Shown here piece by piece: positions 10,439-20,972 of a DNA stretch of 64,000 nt. This stretch comes from Tieghemiomyces parasiticus (Eukaryota > Kickxellomycota > Dimargaritomycetes > Dimargaritales > Dimargaritaceae). The stretch lies in contig JANBPT010000013.1 in NCBI GenBank assembly GCA_027575765.1, positions 1 to 64,000 of the forward strand, read 5' to 3'. Under the pieces are notes generated by a model, which worked only from the letters and a program-made list of their open reading frames with translations, did not search any database and had not been told where the DNA came from. Numbering within the stretch: the stretch's first letter is position 1; every line of letters starts with the position of its first letter. The position numbers and the translations under genes are program-made.

Positions 10439-12972
10439 ATGTCTGACCCTGCCGTTGAAACGGTGCCTATTCAGGCCCTGGTCGAACGTTGGCTAGCCCT
10501 TGACAAGGTACGTTATGCCGTCCTCAATAGTCAGGCGCAGCCCTGCTGCAGCCGGGTCCCGATGACCCATGGCCTTATGGAACTCAAGTACTAGTGCTGA
10601 CCTACACCACCCCTTACCATACCCACCTCGATACTACCAGGACGAAGCCACCCGGGCCGAGATAGCCCAGCTGGCCAACCAGAAGGACTACGCCGAGCTG
10701 GAGGCCCGGCTTCGCCACCCGATCCAGTTCGGTACGGCCGGGCTGCGCGCGCGGATGGCCGCGGGTTTTAGCCGCATGAATAACCTCACCGTGACCCAGG
10801 CCTCGCAGGGACTCTGCCGCTACGCACTCGACACGGTCCCGGGGGCGGCGGACCTGGGCGTGGTGATTGGCCATGACCACCGGCACCACTCGCAGGCCTT
10901 CGCCGAGTGTGCCGCGACAGCCTTCCTTAACCAGGGGTTCAAAGTATACTACCACAACGCCCTGGTCCACACCCCGCTGGTGCCCTACGCCGTCCGCCAC
11001 TTTGGCGCAACCTGTGGTGTCATGGTGACTGCCTCGCACAACCCCAAGGACGATAACGGGTACAAGGTGTACTGGTCTAATGCCTGTCAGATCATCAGTC
11101 CCCACGACCGCGGGATCGCCCAGGCCATTGCCGATAACCAGACGCCCTGGCAGGATCAGCCTTTGACCGCTCAGGAACTGGCCGCCCATCCGCGCTGCGA
11201 GTTTATCACCGACGTGGTGGCTGACGCGTACTTTGCCCAGGTGAAGACCCTGATTCGTTCGACCGAGGGTCCTGCGACCCCCCATGGCTTGCGCTTCGTG
11301 TACACGCCCATGCACGGCGTGGGCCTGCCCTACGCCGAGTGTGCCTTTGAGGCCTTCGGTCTGGCCCCGTTCACGGTGGTGCCCGAGCAGGTAAGCACCA
11401 TGCCCTGTACCCTCTCTATCGCGGCGTCGGAGGTCAAATGAGGCCGGCCTTACCTCAGGCTTTATTGCTCGATAGCTGGACCTCTTTAAAGCCGACAACT
11501 GACATTATTTGCCATACACGGCATTGTGCTGGGCCCTTCTACATGCCACGCCCTTTTCTTGACGCCGAAAAAAAAGGCCCATCCGGATCCTGACTTCCCC
11601 ACCGTCAAGTTCCCGAACCCGGAGGAGAAGGGTGCCTTGGACCTGGCGGTGGCCCTAGCCGCCCGGGAGGGTATCCCAGTGGTACTGGCTAATGACCCTG
11701 ATGCTGACCGCTTCGCCGTCGCCGAAGCCCAGCCGGCGGGTAGTGAACCGGGCTGGCGGACGTTTACCGGCGATCAGATTGGTATCCTGTTAGCTCACCA
11801 TCTCATCCGCAAGGCCAAGGCCGCCGGCAATGCGCGGCCCCTGGCAGTACTCAACAGCACCGTGTCGTCCCGCATGCTGCCGGCGCTGGCCGCCAATGAA
11901 GGTGTGCACTATGAGGAAACCCTCACGGGGTTTAAGTGGCTCGGAAATCGCGCCTTAGACCTGGAGTCCAAGGGTTACAACGCCTTGTTCGCCTACGAAG
12001 AGGCTCTAGGTGAGTAGACGGTTACGTTAAGAGAGAGGGGATCTTACCCTTAATCAAAGAGCGGCTGATTGCCGAACTCCCCCCCCCCACATACACACAC
12101 ACACACATACGCACGCCGGGGGAGATAGCAGGCCAGGTAGATTTCACAAACGAACCAAATGCAATGACTAACCGCCTCTGCACGCCGTTTCTCACCGCCG
12201 CCCCATTCCAGGTTACATGGTGGGCAGTGTCGTGCCAGACAAGGACGGCGTCACTGCCATGGTACTCATGGCCGAACTGTGTGGGGAACTCTACGGCCAG
12301 GGCACGACCCTGAGCGCCCACCTGGAGTCACTCTACCACACCTACGGCCAGTTTGTCTCGGGAAACGGTTACTACTTTTGCAACGACCCGGATGCCATCC
12401 GCGAGGCCTTCCGCGCCATCCGTTACGGGCCCACTCACCCTCAGTCTGCAGGTGCGGACCGTTTCTCATTCTCGCGCGGCCAGGACCAAACCCTACGCTA
12501 CCCCAAAGCTCTAGGCACGGCCCAGATCACCTACATCCGGGACCTGACCGTAGGGTTCGAGTGCCATCGCCCGGCCGAAGTCACTTCGCTGGCCAGTGTC
12601 GATACCACCCCACACCTGCCAACGTCGGCTAGCTCCGAAATGATCAGCTTTGCATTCGACAACGGTTGCACGTTGACCCTGCGTACCAGGTAAGTTGGAC
12701 TTGAGACCTATGACTGGCGGCTCATGCTCGGACCCTCTGCGGTTGACTGTCGCGGGTGCCTCGTAAGAGGTCTAGCCAGTACTCTAACCACTTATGTGAT
12801 GCCGTTCCCACCTCACTTCATCCCTATTTATGCTTGGTATAATAGTGGCACTGAGCCCAAGGTCAAATACTACCTAGAAGGCTCCGGATCTGACCGCAAG
12901 CAGGTCGAAGCCCATGTTCAGGAGATCGCGAACCTGCTCCCGGTGGAATTGCTGCGCCTCCCTTCCCAGTAA
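10439..12972 (+). CDS. PGM2: Phosphopentomutase / phosphoglucomutase-2
   Basis: This is an alpha-D-phosphohexomutase of the PGM2 type (yeast Pgm3/Prm15), which interconverts 1- and 5-phosphates of ribose or deoxyribose and, more weakly, glucose 1- and 6-phosphate. Five exons are inferred: 10439-10507, 10641-11390, 11577-12009, 12212-12689 and 12846-12972. All boundaries are GT-AG and phases agree, giving 618 residues, normal for the family. The phosphoserine loop TASHNP places the catalytic serine at about 155. The metal-binding loop NDPDADRF is at about 312-318. ETLTGFKWLGNRA is the sugar-binding loop, and RTSGTEPK at the exon 4/5 junction is the phosphate-binding loop. Intron 3 carries a C-run plus (CA)n repeat. 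Confidence 0.94.
12079..12112 (+). repeat. Poly-C tract and (CA)n microsatellite in a PGM2 intron
   Basis: A ten-base C-run is followed by an imperfect AC-dinucleotide repeat inside the third intron of the PGM2-type gene. Confidence 0.85.
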
Positions 12973-13199
12973 TCTGGGAAGAACAACTGCATATATAACA
13001 TGTCCTTGCAGTGGAGCCGTAGTTCTTTAGATCCACATATGCCCCACCATTGCGAATACTGCCCCCAAAGCAATCATGTAGTAAAGCCGAGAATCCTGTG
13101 TCTATGGTCTAAGATAATTGGTTACATTGTTGTTGTTTCATCTAAACAAAAGTGTAGGACGTTGACCAAAGGCGACAGTGGACCAAATGAGCAAGCCTC

Positions 13200-14176
13200 T
13201 TAAGCCCGTGCCGACCTGGCCCGGCCATTCTGGGCCTGTGTAGATGCAGATGACCTCTCCGGCCCTGTCATCCCGGGACTGCCACGGCCCAGGAACCCGG
13301 CCACCACGGGCCAGAGGTAACCCCAAATCTTAACGCCACAGTAACCGGGGATGACGAGGTAGAAGTACCAAAAGTAGCGGCTGACGAGCGAGCCGAGGTG
13401 GACAAACCAGGTCACGTACAGGATGTCAAACATGAACGAAGTCAGGCCCGAAGTGCTTAAATCTTCACCAGCAGCCAGAACCTCGCCAGCGGGCCCGTAC
13501 GACGGTTGACCCATGGACACTAGTTGTTGGAAGGTGACCAGGGAGATGATAAACGTCGTAATATAGGCCACCGACGTCCACCAGGAAACCGAGGAGAAGA
13601 AAAACAGGAAGCGCACGACGACATAGAAACCCTGGATGGGAGGGAGTTAATGGTGCGAGTATCCACGTAGGGTAGCAGAGAGCCGGGGAGGGTGTTAATA
13701 CGACCAATTTGAAGGCTAGAAGGGCTTCAGTGCGCGCCACGAGAAGTGGCACTTTTCAGAAGTGGTATAAAATAGATGACTCCGCCGCTATTCAATGTAA
13801 CTGTTAAGCCGCTGGTCTTATCATGCCTAGCTCACGGGTATGTTGCCTTCGAGTGCAAGGCCAATCTCCCACAGGCCCCATCACGAGCACATTTACTTAC
13901 GTTGATGCCGAAGAACAGCGTCTGGAGGCGCCGGATCGTCCGGGCGTTCTCGACGGCCAGTTTCTTGGATGCGTTCTTAGCCTAATTGTATAGGTCGGGC
14001 AATTTGGGCCAGTACGTGGGTTATGGGGGGGAAAGTAAGAGACAGAGGGGTAGGTGGAGTAGATTAGTTTGCAAGCTACGCCGATAGTGGAATGCAGCGC
14101 GATGGCTCTCCGTCAGGCGTAGGTCGAGGGAGGTCGGCGGCCAATGACCAAGTCCCAGGTCTCGCATACTCACCAT
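13200..14176 (-). CDS. SND2: SND2 / TMEM208 family ER-targeting protein
   Basis: Snd2 (human TMEM208) is an ER membrane protein of the SRP-independent targeting route. Three coding exons are inferred on the minus strand: 14176-14174 (only the ATG), 13981-13901 and 13631-13200, giving 171 residues. Introns are 192 and 269 nt with GTGAGT and GTAAGT donors and TTAG / CCAG acceptors, all in phase 0. The protein starts MAKNASKKLAVENAR, as in fungal Snd2, then has hydrophobic segments around the exon 2/3 junction (RFLFFFSSVSWW), VAYITTFIISLVTF, FDILYVTWFVHLGSLV and the signature SRYFWYFYLVIPGY. GPAGEVLAAGEDLS corresponds to the YGPGGELIDGG-type loop. The C-terminus is short and rich in Gly, Arg and Ser. 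It is convergent with PGM2, 227 bases away. Confidence 0.88.
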
Positions 14177-14746
14177 GATGAGAATGGGAAGAGAGGACAA
14201 TTGAATGAAACGCAATCGGAGTGCAGTCAACTTGGGGATAGCAGGAACGTGTCAGAGCAACACCTGGGAGTTGGGGGTTGAACAGTGATGCCGAGTGACA
14301 GAAGCTCATGTCACGACGTCCAGGGTTTCGGTTCCCCCCCCCCTTACCCCCATTTCAGCACGGCAGACTTGCTGTCCATTACCATTACCAATACTTAAAG
14401 CTTACTGAAAGATAGAGTGGCCGGCTTCCCCGCAACGTCACTTTTACCTCCACTACTATCAGTTAGACAGCCTGAGATTCTAATGGATTTGGTAGGTTAA
14501 TAGCATTTTTAAACTAAAACAAGTCGACATTACTTATATATTGTTAAAAGGATATGGCGAACTATTTCCCCAGATAAGTGCCTTTATCACCACAGACAGG
14601 TCGTGAAATATATATATATATATTGGACGAGGAGAGAATGAGGGGGAGAGAGAGAGGTGCTGGAAGACCACGAGATAAAGAAATATAAGGGGAAACCAGC
14701 CATGGCCAAAAATAAGCCTAGGCGCGCACATATTATAAAAAAACAC
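14177..14746. other. Intergenic between mL54 and SND2
   Basis: This 570-base tandem spacer (both genes minus) has no recognisable gene. It includes an (AT)n run and an AT-richer stretch around 14460-14620. Confidence 0.5.
14608..14623 (+). repeat. (AT)n microsatellite
   Basis: This is a short alternating AT run, about 120 bases beyond the mL54 stop codon on its 3' side. Confidence 0.8.
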
Positions 14747-15346
14747 CTATTTCTTCTTGCGCATGTAGTTGGCGGCCTTGATCCGTTCCTTGTTGTTCCG
14801 CTTGAGCCGCAACCGGTCGGAAAGATCCTCAGTGGCCACCGTGTCGGTCAGAGTCCACAGCCAGGCTGGATACTCCTCGTCTTTGAGCGCCACGGGGTCT
14901 TTGCCGTCCGTACGGAAATTCAATCCTTTTAACACGGTACCCTCGGGGGCCATACTGACCGGGTGGTTGGGTTCGGTGCTAGCGGTTTCCGATACAGCCT
15001 CTAGGAAGGAGGTTCGGGGAGGATTGACGACGTTGTAAGCGAGTCCGAGTTAGTCGTAAGGTTGATTGCAACAAGCTTGGATGATGTAGGTGGTTGGTTA
15101 TGAAAGGTTTGCAACGCTTCCTATGCAAAGCAATTGTCCAGGCTTAAATCCCCCCTCTCCTAACATGCCGCTGGACTCAGCCGGATGCCTATCTTCCATG
15201 GCGGAAGACGGTTCTAGTGATATAAGGGTCCTACCTGATGTGCCTTTACGGGAGAGAGGGCTGGTTGACAAGGATCGGAGCGACGGCCGGTAGAAGGCGA
15301 TGGGGCCTGGTCGGATCGCGGCCTTGGTGAAAATTCGCGCCAGCAT
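14747..15346 (-). CDS. MRPL37: Mitochondrial large-subunit ribosomal protein mL54
   Basis: This is a component of the mitochondrial 54S large ribosomal subunit (fungal MRPL37, animal MRPL54). Two exons are inferred: 15346-15235 and 15000-14747, joined across a 234-nt intron with donor GTAGGA and acceptor CTAG in phase 1, giving 121 residues. The N-terminus MLARIFTKAAIRPGP...SLRSLSTSPLSRK is an Arg/Ser-rich presequence. The mature part has the family blocks GTVLKGLNF, DPVALKDEEYPAWLW and the basic end RLKRNNKERIKAANYMRKKK. The donor is non-standard after GTAG, so the exact end of exon 1 may shift, but only this site keeps the frame with the assigned acceptor. Confidence 0.87.
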
Positions 15347-16175
15347 GGTGGGGGATAATGGTTCTAAAGTGCAGGGAGGTCAAGCTGAATGTGTAAATGG
15401 ACAGATCGATATGGGTGCGAGTTACAAAGAATGACCGCTATTTCCGGCGGAATCGGCATCGCCATTACCCTGTTGGTTTGGATCGTCCGCTACTCGGCTG
15501 GCAATGCTGGCCAGGGGCACAGAATCGGCTGGGTCTACAGGCCCACAATGTAGTCACCTGACTATCGAGACATTTCGTTTTCTGCCTTATACTTTCCAAG
15601 CCTTCAGAGGGGGGGGGGGTTACAGCTTCTACTCTACAATTATCCACGATGACTTGTATTGAAATAAATTTTGAGGGTTTATATGTAAAATGTGGCCACC
15701 CTAGATGTAGTAGTTGGGCGCAGATAGAATAAAGTATCAGCTCCAATGTGTATGACGAAAAAAAGTGTAAGCCAGATAGGCACGAATAAAAGGTGAATAA
15801 GGAGAAACTTAAAATTGATGTTCCTGCTTCTGGGGCGGGAAGGACTTGCACCGAATAAAAAACTACTACTACTACTACTACGGAAAATTGTATGCTTAAC
15901 CTCTAGCGCAAGCGTGTGCCAAAGATAGTCAGTAGAAATTTGCAACAATAGAGGCAAGCTCGGCCGACGGCTACGGTCTAAACGGCCAAAGCGACGAAAT
16001 ATGGGGGGAGAGGTAATGCAAGAGAAAAAGATTAAGACGATAAACACAGCTGCAAAGGTGGTGGATAGTGGACGGCTTGATCAGGGATCAAGTGTGCATA
16101 GAGGTTGAAAAAATAAAATAAAAATTATGCAAATTTAAAGGGCGGTGAGCGGAATGGACGATCGCACAGCCACAA
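15347..16175. other. Intergenic between eIF4G and mL54
   Basis: This 829-base tandem spacer contains the mL54 promoter and the eIF4G 3' region, an (ACT)n repeat at 15862-15881 and a ten-base G-run near 15610. Open frames here are short and hydrophobic because of composition, and I do not regard them as genes. Confidence 0.5.
15862..15881 (+). repeat. (ACT)n microsatellite
   Basis: This is a perfect trinucleotide repeat of about six to seven units in the spacer beyond the eIF4G stop. Confidence 0.9.
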
Positions 16176-19100
16176 TTAGGCGGTGGCCTCGGGGAAGTAA
16201 CTAGCGAGGCCGGTCCGGGTGAGGGTGCTCGAAACGGAGTCTTGCTGGTCAGCGGCGAAGTACGTCTTCGGCTCGAGGTTGGCAGCCTTGACCTCGTCAC
16301 GGACCTGGTCTTCCGACTGGCCCTCCTCGGAGGCACGCATCGGAAGCCACTTCTGCAGGGTCTGGAGGGCAGGCGGTAGCAGGGAGCTGCTACCCTCGAG
16401 CGGCTTGAGCACCTCCTTCACCTCGGCGGCAGTAGCACCAGCACCGGTGCTGAGGAAGGTCGCCAGGTAGGAGTAGATCTTGGGGTAGTCCATAGCCTGG
16501 TCCTCGAGGGTCTCCGCGGCCATGACAAACCCAGCCACCAGCTCCGAACGGGCAATCACGTTCTCCTGGGTCAGTTTGCTCACCAATTCGGTCGCCGGCG
16601 TTAGCGTCTTCTCACCCTTCTCCACGGCCGTCTGGAAAATCTGGGCCACGATGGCCGCGTGCGCGGACGCACCGCCCATCTCCTTTAGGCACTCCTTGAC
16701 CTCGGGCACATCACGTAGTTCGGCGTACTCGGCCAGCATGGACCGCACGGGCTTGGCCAGACTGGCCGGGGTCACGGTAGACTTGGTCGGAGCGGCGGGG
16801 GCGGCACTGGCAGGGTTGGTGGTCGGGGAGGCCGGGCCATCGTTGGGGGCGGTACGGCGCGGCAGCAGATTCAACCGCGGGCGCATCGACGCCGATTTCT
16901 GGACGGGCGCCAGGGACTTACCCCCAGCGGCGGGTTCCTCGGCCGCACCGTCCTTGTCACCAGCGTTGGCCAGGGCGCTGAACTTGTTGGAGGTACCGAC
17001 GTGCGAGCTGGATCGCGACAGCTGCGGGGTAGCGCCGCCGGGGGCAGCCGTGGCCCCAGCCCGACTGTCTTTCCAGCCCAGGGAGCCAAAACCACCCATC
17101 AGGGCCCCGCCGGGACCCAGACTGGTAGGAGCGGTACCCTTAGCACTGCTGAGCTTACCGAATCGGGACAAATCGCCCGTCTTGCGCGAGGCGCCGGCGT
17201 TGGCATTCCAGCCGTCCGGACCGCCGGGGGTCAGGGACCGGCCGCTGCGGCGGTCGCCACCGAACCCACGGCCACCCAGCTGCTGCTGCAAGTTGGGCAT
17301 GCCCCGGCCGCTGGAGCTGGCGGACTTGCGCAGCTGCATGGCCGTCTCCTCCTTCTCACGGGCGGCCTCCTGGTGGATCTCAGCGATCGTCTTGGGGCCC
17401 GTATTGCGACGGTCGACCCAGCCAGCCTTGCGCAGGTCGATCACGTCGAGCAGAAGGCAGCGGAACCGGCTGGCCAGCGACTTGCTCGCGGACATGGCCT
17501 GGATGGCGCCCATGTACCGGTCCATGTTTTCGGAAAGCGTTTTGCTCTCGGTCATCTGCTTACCACAGGTGGTCATGAGCTTACACAGACTCTCCACTTC
17601 CTCCTCAACGGGGTTCTCGTAGTTAGTCAGCAGCTGCACCATGCAGCTGTGCACCACCTTGTCCGACAACATCCCCTTCTTGTACAGCTCGCCAACGAAG
17701 GCCACCAGGCCCAGGCCGTGCCGCTTTTGCTTCTGCAGCTCGTAGTACCGGTCCGACATGATGAAGCTCGGGTCGCTCACGTCGATACCCTCCGTGTCCA
17801 ACCGCCAGCCCTTCTCGAACTCAAACTGGCACCGGCTGAGCAGGTAGCGCCGGAACAGCTGCACGCCGTGCAAGGGTTCGCCCTTGGACGACCGTATGTC
17901 CTCGCTCTTGACATCGTCCAGGCGGGTCATCATGTGCTGGCAGAGCAGGGCGTAGATCGAGCAGAAGTTCATCTCGTCGATGGCCTTCTCGAAGATGAGC
18001 AGGATAACGAGCTCCAGGATCCGGCCCGTGCCCTCCTTGGCGGCCAGCAGCGCGTAGTCGAGGATCTGTCCGGCCACGCTCTCGAACTTCTCGAGGGTCA
18101 GCTTGTTGAGGAGACCCTTGACCTTGCGGGTGATAACCTCGTCGCTTGGTATGCCGTTCTCGTCCTTCTTAACCTCGGCGTTGGAGGGGCGCGGCTTCCA
18201 GCGGTTCTCAGACTTCTCGAGCGGCTTCAACGCCTCGACGGGTGTGGTGACGGTCGCCATCGGGGTCTTGCTCTTCTTCTCACCGCGGCGGGAACTGCGA
18301 CCTTCACGGCTGCCCATGGCGCCTGCGCGCGTGGGCATATGGCTCGTGCTGGCCGAGCGCGGGCCAATGTGCGAGCCCATACCCATGCTCCCGGGGAAGC
18401 TACCAAAGTTGCCACTCATATTGCGTTGGGCAGCGGTGGACGCGGCGAATCGGTCCTCGCTAGTGCGCAGCGGGGCCGAGAAATTACCCATCCCGCCGTG
18501 CTCAAAGAAACCGCCCTTACCGGAGTTGCGGCTCTGGGCGGGGCCACGGCGGCCCGAGTTGTTGCTGCGGCGGTCCTCGCGACCAGGGTGGTCGTCGGTG
18601 GCGATAACCTCGACGTTGAGGTGGGCTGGCTTCTGTGTGCACAGGGATTGGAACTGCAACAGGAAATCACGGTCGTACTTGAGGATTCCACGCTCCGACT
18701 TGGGCGGGGCGACATTAGACGGGTACGACACCTGGTCCACAGTACTAGCGTCCAGAACCTTGGTTTGGCCCGCGACAGCAGGTGCGGCCGCCTTCTTGGT
18801 AGGTTCGGGCTGGGATTCCGAGGGGGCCTTAGGCTCGGGCTTGTCAGCCTCCTTGGGCTCCTCGGTCGCTTTGGGCTCGGGCTTCACCGGCGCCTTCTCC
18901 TTGGTATCCTCCTGGACTGACAGGTCAGCCATTTGGGCCTCGAGGGCATCGGTGGCGGCGTCGACCGGGGCAGGGGTAGTCTCCTTAGCCTGATCCAGAT
19001 CGGCCACCTTGACGGTGATCTCTTCCACATCCGAACCGCTGCTCTTGCTGGCGGTGTCCGAGTCGACCTCCATGGCCTCCTCGGTCTTAGCAGGCGCCTC

Positions 19101-20972
19101 GGGAGATGGAGGGGCGGGGGCGGTCTGAGGCTCCACAGTCTTCTCCTCGGTCACAGGCTGATCCACTTCCATGGCTGCGGGTTCGGGCTTAGCCGGCGAC
19201 TCCGTCGCCTCGGGGGTCTCGGCGGGCAGGGATTCGGTGGGTTCTGCCTCTGCGGCGGGCGCTGAAGATGACTTGGCAGCCTCAGCAGGTTTGGCTTCGG
19301 GCTTCTTGGCATCGGAGGGAGCGGTGATCGTGACGGGTCGCCGCGTGGGTGGTACGAAGGTGGGCTTGGTCTCGGCCTCGACGGGCTCCGGAGCGGTCTC
19401 ACCAGGGGCGGCGCTGGAGGCGTTGGAGGCGGACCGCACCATGGGGCTCGTGTCGCGCTTCCCGGTGGCGGGAGAGCCGGCCTGGGCGGCACTCTTAAGG
19501 TCGAGCTCTTTCTTGGTGTCTGGGTTGACGATCCGGATGGCCTTATTGACCTTGGGGCCTGGTGAAAAGGCTGGTGCCGACGAGTTAAGGCGGGCCGACA
19601 TGGGCTGCGGGGCAGCGGCCATAGGCGAACCCTGGGGTGGGGGACCAGGCATAGAGAAAGGCGGCGGGTAGTTGTACATATTGGGTGGCGGCCGATAGTA
19701 GGCTCCAGCGTTGGGGTCGTAGCTGCCTGGCGGCATTTGGTAGTACGGTGGCGGGTGAACCCAACCCTGCTGGTTCGGGGGCGGGGGTCCGGGCATGGCT
19801 AGGCCGGGATTGGCCGGGGACGTTCCCGTGGGGTGCGGGGCTGTGCCACCGGGGGTCGGCTTGTCCCGCGGCCGGAGGTGTGGGGACCCTGTGTGTTGGT
19901 GTGAGTGAGTTGGAGTCATGGAGTGCGGCGGAGGATAGGCCGCAGAGGCGTGTGGGGACCCGTGGGGCAGGGCTGGGGCCGCTGATGGGGACGGGAATCC
20001 GGCACCGGTGGCCGGCTTATGGGGTGGTGGGGGGTTGCTGTTCGGTCGGGGCGCGTAGCCACGGTACGAGAACATACCCGGCTGGCCGGGCGGCGGGGGC
20101 TGGCTGGGGTATCCGTAGAAGGCAGGAGGTCCGCCCATGGACGGGTGCGGGGGCATCCCCGGGTGGGGCGGCATACCGGCGTGAGGCATACCCGGGTAGG
20201 GAGGGCCGCCGGCGCCTGGCATGGCGTTGGGATGGTAAGGGAGCGGGACATCGTGCGGACCGCTGCCTATCGGGTGATTGGCACCCTTGTCGCCGCCCTT
20301 ACCACGATTAAAGTGCTGACCAGGGTGGTGGTAGCCACCCTGGTGGTGAGGATGGCCGCCATGGGGAGGGTAGCCTTGGTTGTTATGGCTGTTGCTGCCA
20401 TAGCCGGTGGAGTGGCTGGCACTCCGGCCGCGGCCGTCGTTGGGGTGGAACTTTCCGTGCTTGGACTCAAAGCTACGGGGGACGTTGGCCGGCGACCGGC
20501 CGCTGTCACTGCTCGGGTGAGGCCTAGCGTGGATCGAGTTTTCCAGGGTGCCAAAGGCTGGCACGGTGGGCGGGGTACCGACAAAGTCGGTCTGCGCACC
20601 GCCGCTTTTTATGGCAATGGCGATGGCCTGCGGGGTTGCCGGGGCAGGCGGCGTGGGAGTGGCCTGGTTAAGTGAGCCGAACTGAACGGTCGACAAGGAA
20701 GGGTCGGTGGGCAGGATGGGCATTTGGACCGCCGGCTGCGGGCCAGATCCGTCTACACCACGGGACGGGACATTGCTAAAGGACACGGGCCGCGGGCGGG
20801 ACGGATGAGGGTGGGCCTTGGCGGAGCGCTTAGTCGACTCGGTCGAGGAATCAGCAGTGGTAGAAGCGGCAGGCTGGGAGGCGGTGGGCTTTGGCCTTGG
20901 CTGAGGGTGTTTGGCGGTCTGGGCGTAGGAGACGGAGGCGGGGGGCGGGGCGGCTTGCGATGCACGACTCAT
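16176..20972 (-). CDS. TIF4631: Translation initiation factor eIF4G
   Basis: eIF4G scaffolds the cap-binding complex, bringing together eIF4E, eIF4A and poly(A)-binding protein for mRNA recruitment. The intronless frame encodes 1598 residues from the ATG at 20972. Residues 1-760 are disordered: Pro/Gly/His-rich repeats (about 150-470), then Pro/Ala/Glu-rich sequence. A Y-x4-L-phi eIF4E-binding motif, YDRDFLL, lies at about 766. A basic, Gly/Ser-rich linker follows. The MIF4G HEAT domain spans about 944-1180 (start RKVKGLLNKLTLEKF), where eIF4A docks. An MA3 domain spans about 1400-1525 (SLAKPVRSMLAEYAEL onward), a second eIF4A site that budding yeast eIF4G lacks. The length and order fit filamentous and early fungal eIF4G. 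The partner PAB1 is encoded at 48.8 kb. Confidence 0.95.
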   Translation of the reverse strand: MSRASQAAPPPASVSYAQTAKHPQPRPKPTASQPAASTTADSSTESTKRSAKAHPHPSRPRPVSFSNVPSRGVDGSGPQPAVQMPILPTDPSLSTVQFGSLNQATPTPPAPATPQAIAIAIKSGGAQTDFVGTPPTVPAFGTLENSIHARPHPSSDSGRSPANVPRSFESKHGKFHPNDGRGRSASHSTGYGSNSHNNQGYPPHGGHPHHQGGYHHPGQHFNRGKGGDKGANHPIGSGPHDVPLPYHPNAMPGAGGPPYPGMPHAGMPPHPGMPPHPSMGGPPAFYGYPSQPPPPGQPGMFSYRGYAPRPNSNPPPPHKPATGAGFPSPSAAPALPHGSPHASAAYPPPHSMTPTHSHQHTGSPHLRPRDKPTPGGTAPHPTGTSPANPGLAMPGPPPPNQQGWVHPPPYYQMPPGSYDPNAGAYYRPPPNMYNYPPPFSMPGPPPQGSPMAAAPQPMSARLNSSAPAFSPGPKVNKAIRIVNPDTKKELDLKSAAQAGSPATGKRDTSPMVRSASNASSAAPGETAPEPVEAETKPTFVPPTRRPVTITAPSDAKKPEAKPAEAAKSSSAPAAEAEPTESLPAETPEATESPAKPEPAAMEVDQPVTEEKTVEPQTAPAPPSPEAPAKTEEAMEVDSDTASKSSGSDVEEITVKVADLDQAKETTPAPVDAATDALEAQMADLSVQEDTKEKAPVKPEPKATEEPKEADKPEPKAPSESQPEPTKKAAAPAVAGQTKVLDASTVDQVSYPSNVAPPKSERGILKYDRDFLLQFQSLCTQKPAHLNVEVIATDDHPGREDRRSNNSGRRGPAQSRNSGKGGFFEHGGMGNFSAPLRTSEDRFAASTAAQRNMSGNFGSFPGSMGMGSHIGPRSASTSHMPTRAGAMGSREGRSSRRGEKKSKTPMATVTTPVEALKPLEKSENRWKPRPSNAEVKKDENGIPSDEVITRKVKGLLNKLTLEKFESVAGQILDYALLAAKEGTGRILELVILLIFEKAIDEMNFCSIYALLCQHMMTRLDDVKSEDIRSSKGEPLHGVQLFRRYLLSRCQFEFEKGWRLDTEGIDVSDPSFIMSDRYYELQKQKRHGLGLVAFVGELYKKGMLSDKVVHSCMVQLLTNYENPVEEEVESLCKLMTTCGKQMTESKTLSENMDRYMGAIQAMSASKSLASRFRCLLLDVIDLRKAGWVDRRNTGPKTIAEIHQEAAREKEETAMQLRKSASSSGRGMPNLQQQLGGRGFGGDRRSGRSLTPGGPDGWNANAGASRKTGDLSRFGKLSSAKGTAPTSLGPGGALMGGFGSLGWKDSRAGATAAPGGATPQLSRSSSHVGTSNKFSALANAGDKDGAAEEPAAGGKSLAPVQKSASMRPRLNLLPRRTAPNDGPASPTTNPASAAPAAPTKSTVTPASLAKPVRSMLAEYAELRDVPEVKECLKEMGGASAHAAIVAQIFQTAVEKGEKTLTPATELVSKLTQENVIARSELVAGFVMAAETLEDQAMDYPKIYSYLATFLSTGAGATAAEVKEVLKPLEGSSSLLPPALQTLQKWLPMRASEEGQSEDQVRDEVKAANLEPKTYFAADQQDSVSSTLTRTGLASYFPEATA

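Noticed and set aside
17001..18920. 639-codon plus-strand frame opposite eIF4G
   Set aside because: Antisense shadow created by GC-rich codons; the sequence is Leu/Val/Gly-rich without domains, while the other strand encodes MIF4G and MA3.
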